A stretch of 46,095 nucleotides of DNA from Nocardioides sp. Its GTDB lineage: Bacteria; Actinomycetota; Actinomycetes; Propionibacteriales; Nocardioidaceae. Numbering within the stretch: the first letter of the stretch is position 1; every line of letters begins with the position of its first letter. The position numbers and the translations under genes are program-made. The DNA lies in contig JAUYLL010000048.1 in assembly GCA_030698375.1 (NCBI GenBank), forward strand, positions 1 through 46,095. The letters are read 5' to 3'. Shown here piece after piece: positions 17,466 through 25,758 of the stretch. Below the pieces are notes generated by a model. That model was not told the origin of the DNA. It did no database searches and saw nothing but the letters and a program-made list of their open reading frames with translations.

Positions 17466-17822
17466 ATGGAGATCCTGCGTCAGGTGCTGCTCGTGGTCCA
17501 CATCCTCGGTTACGCCGCCCTGCTCGGCGGGCTGCTGGTCCAGCTCAAGGGCCCGTGGGCGGCCAACTCGCTGATGCGCGACGGCGTCGGCACGGCCTTC
17601 GTGACCGGCCTGCTGCTCGTCGGGGTGCTCGAGGCCGGTGACGCCGACGTCGACAACATGAAGGTCGGCGTGAAGTTCGTCATCGGGCTGGTCCTGCTGG
17701 TCCTCGTGATGGCGAACCTGAAGAAGCCGACGCTCCCCAAGGGCCTGTTCTACGGCGTGCTCGCGCTGACCCTGCTCAACATCGGTGTCGCGGTCTTCTG
17801 GAGCAGCGCGCACGCGTTCTGA
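17466..17822 (+). CDS. small four-helix membrane protein, hypothetical
   Basis: A 118-residue protein with four hydrophobic segments: LLVVHILGYAALLGGLLVQL, TAFVTGLLLVGVL, VKFVIGLVLLVLVMANL and LFYGVLALTLLNIGVAVFW. The conserved-looking His in the first helix (VVHILG) and the KPTLPKG loop are noted, but no family function is known to me. It has its own leaderless-type promoter between zwf and pcrA. It is probably an integral membrane protein of unknown role that is common in actinobacteria. Confidence 0.75.
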   Translation: MEILRQVLLVVHILGYAALLGGLLVQLKGPWAANSLMRDGVGTAFVTGLLLVGVLEAGDADVDNMKVGVKFVIGLVLLVLVMANLKKPTLPKGLFYGVLALTLLNIGVAVFWSSAHAF

Positions 17823-17840
17823 CCTGTCCCCCACGGCGCC

Positions 17841-17846
17841 TACGCT
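17841..17846 (+). promoter_or_regulatory. -10 hexamer of pcrA
   Basis: TACGCT, nine bases before the ATG at 17856. The mRNA would start within a few bases of the start codon. Confidence 0.45.
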
Positions 17847-17855
17847 GGGGCCACG

Positions 17856-20267
17856 ATGAGTGCGCTGTTCCCGATCCCCCAGGCCGATCCCTCTCCCGCC
17901 GACTCTGAGCGGCGTACGCCGGCCCGCCGGGACCCCGAGGAGCTCCTGGAGGGGCTCAACGACCCCCAGCGCGCTGCCGTCGTCCACGAGGGGCACCCGC
18001 TGCTGGTGGTCGCCGGCGCAGGGTCGGGCAAGACCCGGGTGCTCACCCGCCGGATCGCCTGGCTGATCTCCCAGCGCGGCGCGCACCCTGGCTCGATCCT
18101 GGCGATCACCTTCACCAACAAGGCCGCCGCCGAGATGCGGGAGCGGGTGGAGGAGCTGGTCGGGGGACGGGCCCGGATGATGTGGGTCTCGACCTTCCAC
18201 TCCTCCTGTGTGCGGATCCTCCGCAAGGAGGCCGACAAGCTCGGCTTCAAGTCGAGCTTCTCGATCTACGACGCCGCGGACTCCAAGCGGCTGATGACGC
18301 TGTGCCTGCGCGACCTCGAGATGGACGTCAAGCGCTACCCGCCCCGCGCGGTCCTCAACTGGGTCTCGAACCAGAAGAACGAGCTGCGCGACCCCGATGA
18401 GGCGGCGAAGGACGCCCGCAACGGCCAGGAGGAGGCCTACGCGACGGCGTACGAGCTCTATCAGCGCCGCCTGGGCGAGGCGAACGCGCTGGACTTCGAC
18501 GACCTGATCATGAGCACCGTCCACCTGTTCCAGGCCTTCCCCGAGGTGCGGGAGAGCTGGCGGCGGCGCTTCCGGCACGTGCTCGTCGACGAGTACCAGG
18601 ACACCAACCACGCGCAGTACGCGTTCGTCCAGCAGCTGTGCGCCGCCGATCCCGAGGGTGGCGACGAGCGGCGTGCCGAGCCGGCCGAGCTCATGGTCGT
18701 CGGTGACGCCGACCAGTCGATCTACGCCTTCCGCGGCGCCAACATCCGCAACATCATGGCGTTCGAGGAGGACTTCCCCGACGCCACCACGGTCATGCTC
18801 GAGCAGAACTACCGCTCGACCCAGACGATCCTCACCGCCGCCAACGCCGTCATCGACCACAACCGCAGTCGCAAGCCCAAGCGGCTGTGGTCCGAGGCCG
18901 GCGACGGCGAGCGCATCGTCGGCTACGTCGCCGACGACGAGCACGACGAGGCCCGCTTCGTGGCCGAGCAGGTCGACCGGCTCACCGACGCCGGCGACGC
19001 CCGCCCCGGAGACGTGGCTGTCTTCTACCGCACCAACGCCCAGAGCCGGGTCTTCGAGGAGGTGTTCATCCGCGTCGGCCTGCCCTACAAGGTCGTCGGC
19101 GGCGTGCGCTTCTACGAGCGTCGCGAGGTCAAGGACGCGCTGGCCTACCTGCGCTCCCTCGACAACCCGGCCGACCAGGTCAGCGTGCGGCGCATCCTCA
19201 ACACCCCCAAGCGGGGCATCGGCGACCGCGCGGAGGCCTGCGTCGACGCCCTCGCCCAGCGGGAGCGGATCACCTTCTTCGAGGCGCTCCAGCGAGCGAA
19301 GGAGGCGCCCGGCATCGCCACCCGGTCGCTGAAGTCGATCGAGGGGTTCGTGGCGATGATGGAGCAGGCCCAGCAGCTGGTCGCGGCCCGTGAGCGGGTC
19401 GACGTCGTCCTCGAGCACGTGCTCGCCGCCTCGGGCTACCTCGCCGAGCTAGAGGCCTCCGAGGACCCGCAGGACGAGACCCGGGTGGAGAACCTCGCCG
19501 AGCTCGTGGCGGTCGCCCGCGAGTTCGCCGACGACCCGGTGCTCGGGCCCTCCGCCGACCCGGCCGACATCGAGGCAGGCACCGCCCCGGCGCCGGAGCT
19601 GCGCGACTTCCTCGAGCGGGTGGCGCTGGTCGCCGACGCTGACCAGATCCCCGACCAGCCGGCCGGGGCCGATGCCGTGGACGCGGGTGTCGTCACCCTG
19701 ATGACGCTGCACACCGCCAAGGGACTGGAGTTCCCCGTCGTCTTCCTCACCGGCCTCGAGGACGGCGTCTTCCCCCACCAGCGGTCCCTGGGCGACGCCC
19801 CCGAGCTGGAGGAGGAGCGCCGGCTGGCGTACGTCGGGATCACCCGCGCCGAGCAGCGGCTGCACGTGAGCCGGGCGGTCGTCCGCTCGGCGTGGGGCGC
19901 GCCGATGCACTACCCGGCCTCACGCTTCCTCGACGAGCTCCCTGTCGACCTCGTCGACTGGCGCCGTACCCAGGCCGAGCAGACCTCGTGGTCCCGTCCC
20001 GCGTTGGGCACCCTGCAGGCGCGCGGCGCCGCGGCGGTGCGCCGGTTCGGCGCCGCGTCCGCCAAGGCCGATGCGGCGGCGCGGGCGACGAAGACCCGAG
20101 CGGTGCCCTCGCTGGACGCGGGCGACCGCGTACAGCACGACACCTTCGGGCTCGGCACGGTGGTCAGCGTCGAGGGCGCGGGCGACCAGGCGGTGGCTTC
20201 GGTCGACTTCGGCACCGAGGGCGTGAAGCGGCTGCTGTTGCGCTACGCGCCGGTCGAGAAGCTCTGA
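17856..20267 (+). CDS. pcrA: ATP-dependent DNA helicase PcrA/UvrD
   Basis: An 803-residue superfamily 1A 3'-5' helicase for nucleotide-excision repair, replication restart and clearing of proteins from DNA. Helicase motifs are in order: Q-motif LNDPQRAAV (34-42), Walker A AGAGSGKT (53-60), ITFTNKAAAEM, Walker B DEYQDT (245-250), GDADQSIYAFRGA, QNYRSTQTIL, TLHTAKGLEFPVVFLTG and YVGITRAEQRLHVSRA. The C-terminal 60 residues form the Tudor-like domain (LDAGDRVQHDTFGLGTVVSVEG) that binds RNA polymerase in PcrA homologues. The stop TGA (20265-20267) abuts the stop of the convergent M23 gene. Equivalent in position to M. tuberculosis uvrD1. Confidence 0.96.
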   Translation: MSALFPIPQADPSPADSERRTPARRDPEELLEGLNDPQRAAVVHEGHPLLVVAGAGSGKTRVLTRRIAWLISQRGAHPGSILAITFTNKAAAEMRERVEELVGGRARMMWVSTFHSSCVRILRKEADKLGFKSSFSIYDAADSKRLMTLCLRDLEMDVKRYPPRAVLNWVSNQKNELRDPDEAAKDARNGQEEAYATAYELYQRRLGEANALDFDDLIMSTVHLFQAFPEVRESWRRRFRHVLVDEYQDTNHAQYAFVQQLCAADPEGGDERRAEPAELMVVGDADQSIYAFRGANIRNIMAFEEDFPDATTVMLEQNYRSTQTILTAANAVIDHNRSRKPKRLWSEAGDGERIVGYVADDEHDEARFVAEQVDRLTDAGDARPGDVAVFYRTNAQSRVFEEVFIRVGLPYKVVGGVRFYERREVKDALAYLRSLDNPADQVSVRRILNTPKRGIGDRAEACVDALAQRERITFFEALQRAKEAPGIATRSLKSIEGFVAMMEQAQQLVAARERVDVVLEHVLAASGYLAELEASEDPQDETRVENLAELVAVAREFADDPVLGPSADPADIEAGTAPAPELRDFLERVALVADADQIPDQPAGADAVDAGVVTLMTLHTAKGLEFPVVFLTGLEDGVFPHQRSLGDAPELEEERRLAYVGITRAEQRLHVSRAVVRSAWGAPMHYPASRFLDELPVDLVDWRRTQAEQTSWSRPALGTLQARGAAAVRRFGAASAKADAAARATKTRAVPSLDAGDRVQHDTFGLGTVVSVEGAGDQAVASVDFGTEGVKRLLLRYAPVEKL

Positions 20268-21146
20268 TCAGGGCGTGACGCCGTGCGCGATGAGCGCGGC
20301 GTAGGGGTCGACCGGGTCGCCGGCGCCGGGACGCACCTCGATGTGGAGGTGGGAGCCGGTCGAGTTCCCCGTGTTGCCCACCTCGCCGATCTGCTGGCCC
20401 GGGGAGACGGTCTGGCCGACCGAAACGCCATAGGAGTTCTGGTGGGCGTACCAGATCTCGGTGCCGTCGGCGAGGGTCACCACGGTCTTGTTGCCGTAGG
20501 AGCCGTCGTACCCGACCGAGGTCACCACGCCGGAGGTGACCGCGCGGACCGGCGTGCCGAGGGGGGCAGCCATGTCGAGGCCGGTGTGGGTCGTCGCCCA
20601 GAGGCCGAACTGCCCGAAGCGGGCGGTCAACCGGTAGCTGCCGACAGGCAGCGGGGAGACCCAGAGGTTGGCCGCGATCTCGTTGGCGTAGGACTGGGCG
20701 CTCTGCGCGAGCTTCTGCAGCGCGGCGTCGCGCTGGACCGACTGCGCGTCCGCGGCGTCCTGGAGGTCGGCGTCCGCGGCGTCGGCGAGGGCCTGGCGGC
20801 GCGAGTCGCGGCTCACGGCCTGCTGGCGGTTGACCAGGGCGGTGGAGAGCGCGCTGGTGGTGCGGGCGCTGGCCTGGGAGAAGTTGATCGGCTCGCTGCT
20901 GGCGTTGCCGCCACCCAGGGTGACCGCGCCGCCGGCGGCCAGCATCAGGGCAGCCGCGCCCACGACCGTGGGTGCGGGCACGGTCGGCAGGACGGTGGGG
21001 AAGAGGCTCCTGCGACGTCCGGCCCGGGCCCGCTCGGCCTTGCGCTTCCCGCCCGTGGCACGAGCAAGCGTTTGGGGAGCGGAGGGCGCGGGTACAGATC
21101 GCGAGACGCGGGACCCTTCAGGCCTCCCGGCGCGGTGGTTGCCCAT
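20268..21146 (-). CDS. M23-family metallopeptidase, membrane-anchored
   Basis: A 292-residue cell-wall endopeptidase candidate. It has a basic cytoplasmic start (MGNHRAGRPE...), one membrane helix at about 58-78, a helical linker rich in Ala/Gln (about 88-160), and the LytM/M23 domain at about 170-290. The zinc ligands and catalytic residues are present: His187 and Asp191 in HTGLD, and His266 and His268 in SHLHIEV, with His235 in WYAHQNS. An intact set like this implies a true hydrolase, unlike degenerate EnvC/NlpD-type activators. The upstream region carries a perfect CRP-type palindrome, suggesting cAMP-receptor-like control. The upstream ribosome binding site is weak (GACGAGGACG). The position matches Rv0950c next to uvrD1. 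Confidence 0.9.
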   Translation of the reverse strand: MGNHRAGRPEGSRVSRSVPAPSAPQTLARATGGKRKAERARAGRRRSLFPTVLPTVPAPTVVGAAALMLAAGGAVTLGGGNASSEPINFSQASARTTSALSTALVNRQQAVSRDSRRQALADAADADLQDAADAQSVQRDAALQKLAQSAQSYANEIAANLWVSPLPVGSYRLTARFGQFGLWATTHTGLDMAAPLGTPVRAVTSGVVTSVGYDGSYGNKTVVTLADGTEIWYAHQNSYGVSVGQTVSPGQQIGEVGNTGNSTGSHLHIEVRPGAGDPVDPYAALIAHGVTP

Positions 21147-21254
21147 GCACGTCCTCGTCGTCGTCGGATGATGTGTTCCTGTGTCCCCCGTGCCTCCTGC
21201 TCAACGAGCCGGGGCTCTGGGGGCTACGCGCGCTTTGGGGCTGCGCGACCGCCC

Positions 21255-21260
21255 ACACTA
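21255..21260 (-). promoter_or_regulatory. -10 hexamer of the M23 gene
   Basis: TAGTGT on the minus strand. A transcript from about 21248 would have a leader of roughly 100 bases. The CRP-like site is centred about 61 bases upstream of that inferred start. Confidence 0.45.
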
Positions 21261-21301
21261 ACGGAGTCGGCATGGGAGCGCGAAAGCACACCCCTCTTCT
21301 G

Positions 21302-21317
21302 TGTGATCTAGATCACA
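21302..21317. promoter_or_regulatory. perfect CRP/GlxR-type operator
   Basis: TGTGATCTAGATCACA is a perfect 16-base palindrome matching TGTGA-N6-TCACA, the consensus of CRP-family regulators including actinobacterial Crp and GlxR. It lies at the 3' end of the alpha/beta hydrolase gene and upstream of the M23 peptidase promoter. Confidence 0.75.
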
Positions 21318-22248
21318 TTCGCGCCGTCTCGCCCGGGGTCCCGTGCCGGCGGACGTGGGCCAGCACGAGGTCGGCGAGCTCCGCGCCGTGGCTGGGGACG
21401 AGGAAGTGCCCCACGTCGAGCCGCTCGCGCACGAGGTCGGGACACCGGCCCTCGAGGCCGTCGAGCGAGGTGGGGGTGACGAACCCGTCGCGCTCGGCGA
21501 CGACGACCTGCACCGGGACGCTCGTGCGCCACCGACGGGGACGGAGCACCCGCGCGACGTTGGCGCGGTAGAGGTTGACCGCGTGCCGGGCGTCGTGCGC
21601 CAGCCCCGGTCCCCAGGCGAGTGCGTCCAGCGTCGGGTCGATCCGGCCGACGAACCCGCGGGTCACGCCCTGGCCGCGGTCCCACATCTGCTCGGCCAGG
21701 CCCGGGACGAGGAAGAGGTAGACGTACCAGGAGTGCAGCGCCTGGCGCAGCGCCGCGGCGCGGGAGACATGGCGTCCACGGACCACGTCGCCCAGGTGGT
21801 CTAGCGGCGGTCCGCTGACCGAGGTGTACGACGCCAGCCGGCCGCGCAGTCTCGGGTCCCCGGCCGCTTCGGCGGCGAGCGCCTCCCACAGCTGCACTGA
21901 GCCCCAGTCGTGGCCCACCAGGTGGACCGGCCGCCCGGTCGGGACGGTGGCGTCGAGGACCGCGACGAGGTCGCTGACGAGGTGCGCCACGGCGTACTCG
22001 GACTTCGTCGGCGGCACGGTGGAGGCGCCGGCGCCGCGGTAGTCGTAGGTGACCAGGTGCAGGTCCGGCGCCCGGGCGGTCAGCCGGTCGAGGACCGGGC
22101 CCCACATCTGCTGGCGCTCGGGGAAGCCGTGGAGCAGCACGACGTGGGCGGCGGCCTCGGTCGCGGGGGCGCCGTGCTCGGTCACCGCGAGGGTGACGTG
22201 GGTGGGGCCTGAGGGGGACAGCACACCCCGGGTTGTACCGACGGTCAT
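21313..22248 (-). CDS. alpha/beta hydrolase, epoxide-hydrolase-like
   Basis: A 311-residue alpha/beta hydrolase. The oxyanion motif is HGFPERQQMW at 40-49, and the nucleophile elbow VGHDWGS has Asp114 in place of Ser, as in epoxide hydrolases and haloalkane dehalogenases. The cap domain includes WYVYLFLVPGL, and the catalytic His is in DVGHFLVPSHG near the C-terminus. HGFPE and GHDWG together favour epoxide hydrolase; the substrate is unknown. The ATG at 22248 follows TAGGGT by seven bases. It is divergent from sucC and followed by the M23 gene, whose CRP-like operator overlaps its stop codon. Confidence 0.85.
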   Translation of the reverse strand: MTVGTTRGVLSPSGPTHVTLAVTEHGAPATEAAAHVVLLHGFPERQQMWGPVLDRLTARAPDLHLVTYDYRGAGASTVPPTKSEYAVAHLVSDLVAVLDATVPTGRPVHLVGHDWGSVQLWEALAAEAAGDPRLRGRLASYTSVSGPPLDHLGDVVRGRHVSRAAALRQALHSWYVYLFLVPGLAEQMWDRGQGVTRGFVGRIDPTLDALAWGPGLAHDARHAVNLYRANVARVLRPRRWRTSVPVQVVVAERDGFVTPTSLDGLEGRCPDLVRERLDVGHFLVPSHGAELADLVLAHVRRHGTPGETARM

Positions 22249-22255
22249 CTGGCGG

Positions 22256-22261
22256 ACCCTA
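22256..22261 (-). promoter_or_regulatory. -10 hexamer of the epoxide-hydrolase-like gene, leaderless
   Basis: TAGGGT on the minus strand, seven bases before the ATG at 22248. Confidence 0.55.
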
Positions 22262-22286
22262 CGTGGCCGGTACCGGGGGCACGCAC

Positions 22287-22292
22287 TAGTGT
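22287..22292 (+). promoter_or_regulatory. -10 hexamer of the sucCD operon
   Basis: TAGTGT, six bases before a GTG at 22299 that opens a short upstream ORF, and 74 bases before the sucC start. Confidence 0.55.
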
Positions 22293-22298
22293 CGGGCG

Positions 22299-22376
22299 GT
22301 GAATCTGCCCCGTAGCACTGACGGGCTGCCCTCATGCGCCCGCACCTCGACCAGAACGGGTGAACCGTGGATCTGA
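22299..22376 (+). CDS. possible leaderless 25-codon upstream ORF of sucC
   Basis: The GTG at 22299 lies six bases after TAGTGT and opens 25 codons (starting [10 protein letters not shown], ending TGEPWI). Its TGA (22374-22376) falls inside the start region of sucC, overlapping it by ten bases. No Shine-Dalgarno is clear in front of sucC, so translation of this ORF could deliver ribosomes to the sucC start. The peptide has no recognisable family, and this is a prediction from geometry only. Confidence 0.4.
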   Translation: MNLPRSTDGLPSCARTSTRTGEPWI

Positions 22377-23527
22377 TGGAGTACCAGGCGAAGGAACTCT
22401 TCGCCAAGCACGACGTACCGGGTGCTCCCGGCATCGTCGCCAACACGCCCGCCGAGGCCCGCGCGGCCGCCGAGAAGCTCGGCGTCGTCGTCGTCAAGGC
22501 CCAGGTCCAGGCCGGTGGCCGCGGCAAGGCCGGCGGCGTCAAGCTGGCCAAGACGCCGGACGAGGCCGAGGCCCACGCCGAGGCGATCCTCGGGATGGAC
22601 ATCAAGGGTCTGACGGTCAAGCGGGTGCTCATCGCCCCGGCCGCGACGATCGAGGAGGAGTACTACTTCTCCTTCCTGCTCGACCGCGCCAACCGACAGT
22701 ACCTCTGCATTGCCAGCATCGAGGGTGGTGTCGAGATCGAGGAGGTCGCGAAGACCAACCCCGACGCGGTGAAGAAGATCGCCATCGACCCGGGCACCGG
22801 AGTCGACGAGGAGAAGGCCCGAGCCATCGTCGTCGAGGCCGGCTTCCCCGAGGCCCTCACCGACCAGGCCGTGGAGACCGTGCTCGCGCTGTGGAAGGTC
22901 TTCGTCGAGGAGGACGCCACGCTCGTCGAGGTCAACCCGCTCGCGCGGCTGGCCGGCGACAAGCTGGAGGCCCTCGACGGCAAGGTGTCGCTCGACGAGA
23001 ACGCCGAGTTCCGCCAGCCCGACCACGTCGCGTTCGAGGACAAGGACGCCACCGACCCGCTCGAGGCCAAGGCCAAGGAGAAGGGGCTGAACTACGTCAA
23101 GCTCGACGGTGCCGTCGGCATCATCGGCAACGGCGCGGGCCTGGTCATGTCGACCCTCGACGTCGTCGCGTACGCCGGTGAGGCCCACGGCGGCGTCAAG
23201 CCCGCCAACTTCCTCGACATCGGTGGCGGCGCCAACGCCAAGGTGATGGCGGACGGGCTCGACGTCATCCTCGGCGACGAGCAGGTCAAGTCGGTCTTCG
23301 TGAACGTCTTCGGTGGCATCACCGCCTGCGACGAGGTCGCCAACGGCATCAAGGGTGCGCTGGAGATCCTCGGCGACGCGGCCACCAAGCCGCTCGTGGT
23401 CCGCCTCGACGGCAACAACGTCGAGAAGGGTCGCGCGATCCTGGACGAGATGAACCACCCGCTCGTCACGCAGGTGGACACCATGGACGGCGCGGCCGAC
23501 AAGGCCGCCGAGCTGGCGAACGACTGA
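22367..23527 (+). CDS. sucC: succinyl-CoA synthetase (ADP/GDP-forming) beta subunit
   Basis: A 386-residue subunit that binds nucleotide and succinate in the TCA-cycle step succinyl-CoA to succinate. It has an ATP-grasp N-terminal domain ([49 protein letters not shown]) and the C-terminal ligase domain ([39 protein letters not shown]). The GTG at 22367 gives MDLMEYQ, matching the usual M-x-L-x-EYQ start. An ATG three codons later (22376) is possible and touches the upstream ORF stop as TGATG. sucD follows 29 bases downstream. Confidence 0.95.
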   Translation: MDLMEYQAKELFAKHDVPGAPGIVANTPAEARAAAEKLGVVVVKAQVQAGGRGKAGGVKLAKTPDEAEAHAEAILGMDIKGLTVKRVLIAPAATIEEEYYFSFLLDRANRQYLCIASIEGGVEIEEVAKTNPDAVKKIAIDPGTGVDEEKARAIVVEAGFPEALTDQAVETVLALWKVFVEEDATLVEVNPLARLAGDKLEALDGKVSLDENAEFRQPDHVAFEDKDATDPLEAKAKEKGLNYVKLDGAVGIIGNGAGLVMSTLDVVAYAGEAHGGVKPANFLDIGGGANAKVMADGLDVILGDEQVKSVFVNVFGGITACDEVANGIKGALEILGDAATKPLVVRLDGNNVEKGRAILDEMNHPLVTQVDTMDGAADKAAELAND

Positions 23528-23556
23528 GCCGGGACGAGAGAGCGAGAGTCACTGCA

Positions 23557-24441
23557 ATGTCGATCTACCTGAACAAGGACTCCAAGATCATCGTCCAGGG
23601 CATGACCGGGGGGATGGGCTCCAAGCACACCACCCTCATGCTCGAGGCGGGATCCAACATCGTCGGCGGCGTGAACGCGCGCAAGGCCGGCACCACCGTC
23701 GAGCTGGCGGGCAAGGAGCTGCCGGTCTACGGCAGCGTCAAGGAGGCGATGGCCGAGACCGGCGCCGACGTGTCGGTGCTCTTCGTGCCGCCGGCCTTCA
23801 CCAAGGACGCCTGCATCGAGGCCATCGACGCCGGCATCGGCCTGCTCGTGGTCATCACCGAGGGCGTCCCCGTCCAGGACTCCGCCGAGGTGTGGGCCTA
23901 CCTGGATGGCAAGAACACCCGGATGATCGGCCCCAACTGCCCGGGCATCATCACGCCCGGGGAGTCGCTGGCCGGCATCACGCCGCACACGATCGCCGGC
24001 AAGGGCCCCGTCGGCCTGGTCTCCAAGTCCGGCACGCTCACCTACCAGATGATGTACGAGCTGCGGGACTACGGCTTCTCGTCCGCCATCGGCATCGGTG
24101 GTGACCCGATCATCGGCACCACCCACATCGACGCGCTGCAGGCCTTCGAGGACGACCCGGAGACCGAGGCGATCGTGATGATCGGCGAGATCGGCGGCGA
24201 CGCCGAGGAGCGTGCGGCGGCGTACATCAAGGAGCACATCACCAAGCCCGTGGTCGGCTACGTCGCCGGCTTCACCGCGCCCGAGGGCAAGACGATGGGC
24301 CACGCCGGCGCCATCGTCTCGGGCTCCTCGGGCACCGCACAGGCGAAGAAGGAGGCCCTCGAGGCCGTGGGCGTGAAGGTCGGCAAGACGCCGTCCGAGA
24401 CCGCCCAGCTCATGCGGGACCTGCTGAAGGCTCGCAGCTGA
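23557..24441 (+). CDS. sucD: succinyl-CoA synthetase alpha subunit
   Basis: A 294-residue CoA-binding subunit that carries the phosphohistidine. The Rossmann-type CoA site has [14 protein letters not shown] (11-24), the ligase domain has [14 protein letters not shown] and [12 protein letters not shown], and the phosphorylated His249 is in [11 protein letters not shown]. It is co-transcribed with sucC, preceded by the purine-rich GAGAGCGAGAG, and ends 19 bases before a strong hairpin. Confidence 0.96.
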   Translation: MSIYLNKDSKIIVQGMTGGMGSKHTTLMLEAGSNIVGGVNARKAGTTVELAGKELPVYGSVKEAMAETGADVSVLFVPPAFTKDACIEAIDAGIGLLVVITEGVPVQDSAEVWAYLDGKNTRMIGPNCPGIITPGESLAGITPHTIAGKGPVGLVSKSGTLTYQMMYELRDYGFSSAIGIGGDPIIGTTHIDALQAFEDDPETEAIVMIGEIGGDAEERAAAYIKEHITKPVVGYVAGFTAPEGKTMGHAGAIVSGSSGTAQAKKEALEAVGVKVGKTPSETAQLMRDLLKARS

Positions 24442-24460
24442 GCCAGCGCCACCCAGCACC

Positions 24461-24497
24461 CACCACGGCCCGCGACGTCACGTCGCGGGCCGTGGTG
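24461..24497. terminator. perfect 17-bp hairpin terminator
   Basis: The arms at 24461-24477 and 24481-24497 are perfect inverted repeats (CACCACGGCCCGCGACG and its complement) around the loop TCA. It lies between convergent sucD and kynU and is usable in both directions. No U tract follows, as is common in high-GC actinobacteria. Confidence 0.85.
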
Positions 24498-24507
24498 CGT
24501 CCGCAGG

Positions 24508-25758
24508 TCAGGTGACGGCGTGCCGCTCGGCGTACCGGGGGTCGTGGTGCTCGCGCCCGGCCAGCACCGCGGCGAGCGCCTCGAGCGCGGAGTCGACGTC
24601 GGCGGGGGAGACGTAGAGCGGCGCGAACCCGAAGCGGGCGATGTCGGGGTCGCGGAAGTCGCCGACCACACCGCGGGCCACCAGCGCCTGGACCAGCCCG
24701 TAGGCGTGCGGGTGGCGCAGGGAGACCTGGCTGCCGCGGCGCTCCGGGTCGCGTGGTGACGCGAGGGAGAGCTGCTCCTCGGCGTGCCGCCGGGCGAGGG
24801 TGTCCACGCCGGCGACGAACTGCTCGGTGAGCGCCACCGAGGCGCGCCGCACCGCCGCCATGTCGACGCCGTCGAAGACGGTGAGCGCAGCGTCGAGCGC
24901 CGACAGCGCCAGCACCGGCGGGGTGCCGACAGCCAGCCGACCGACCCCGCGGCGCGGGGTGTGGTCCAGGCGCATCGCGAACGGCTCGGTGTGGCCCATC
25001 CAGCCCGCCACCGGAGGGTCGAGATCGTCGTGGTGCCGCCGCGCCACCCAGGTGTACGCCGGGCTCCCCGGCCCCGCGTTGAGGTACTTGTAGGTGCAGC
25101 CGACCGCGAGGTCCGCGCCGCTGCCCGCGAGGTCGACCTCGAGGGCACCCGTGGAGTGGCACAGGTCCCACTGGGCCAGCGCCCCGGCCTCCTGGACGAC
25201 CCGGGTGACCTCGGGCATCGCCCAGAGGGCGCCGGTGCGGAAGTCCACGTGGGTCAGCGAGACCAGGGCGACGTCGTCGTCCAGCGCGGCCTCGACGGCA
25301 GCGACCCCACCGTCGGGACTGTCACCCGGCCCGTCGCACCAGCGCAGGGTGAGGCCGAGCAGTCGGCAGACCGACTGCGCGACGTAGGCGTCGGTGGGGA
25401 AGGTGGTGCGGTCGAGGACCAGGACGGAGCGGTCGGGGCGCAGCCGGCTCGCGGCGACCATCGTGGCGAAGAGCGCCTGGCTGGTCGACTCGCCGACGTG
25501 GATCTCGTCGGCCCCGGCGCCCAGCAGGGGGGCGAGCCGCCGGGCGACCCGGGCGGGCAGGTCGATCCAGCCCTCCCCGGGACCGGCGGACGGGGGCCGG
25601 TTCCAGGACCCGATCAGACCGGTGCCCCACTCCTCGGTGACGACGGTGCGCACCCGGTCCTCCACAGCGCGCGGGAGCGCGCCGAGCGAGTTGCCGTCGA
25701 GGTAGACGAGCCCCTCGGGGAGGGCGAAGAGCTCACGGCGCAGGACGTCGTCGGTCAT
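24508..25758 (-). CDS. kynU: kynureninase
   Basis: A 416-residue PLP enzyme that cleaves kynurenine to anthranilate and alanine in tryptophan catabolism. Family marks are VYLDGNSLGALPR (18-30), FPTDAYVAQSV (120-130), the cofactor residues in WDLCHSTGALEVDL (Asp198, His201), the Schiff-base Lys224 in GCTYKYLNAGPGSPAY, and RFGFAPLYVS near the end. The ATG at 25758 overlaps the TGA of the upstream sigma-like gene (ATGA, 25755-25758), so it is the second gene of that unit. No tryptophan dioxygenase or kynurenine formamidase gene is in the window. Confidence 0.92.
   Translation of the reverse strand: MTDDVLRRELFALPEGLVYLDGNSLGALPRAVEDRVRTVVTEEWGTGLIGSWNRPPSAGPGEGWIDLPARVARRLAPLLGAGADEIHVGESTSQALFATMVAASRLRPDRSVLVLDRTTFPTDAYVAQSVCRLLGLTLRWCDGPGDSPDGGVAAVEAALDDDVALVSLTHVDFRTGALWAMPEVTRVVQEAGALAQWDLCHSTGALEVDLAGSGADLAVGCTYKYLNAGPGSPAYTWVARRHHDDLDPPVAGWMGHTEPFAMRLDHTPRRGVGRLAVGTPPVLALSALDAALTVFDGVDMAAVRRASVALTEQFVAGVDTLARRHAEEQLSLASPRDPERRGSQVSLRHPHAYGLVQALVARGVVGDFRDPDIARFGFAPLYVSPADVDSALEALAAVLAGREHHDPRYAERHAVT

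Noticed and set aside
21147..21254. Possible c-di-AMP (ydaO-type) riboswitch in the M23 leader
   Set aside because: GCAGGAGGCACGGGGGAC resembles the 5' conserved part seen before some wall hydrolase genes, but only about 40 bases remain before the start codon and the second conserved block is not present, so the fold cannot be completed.
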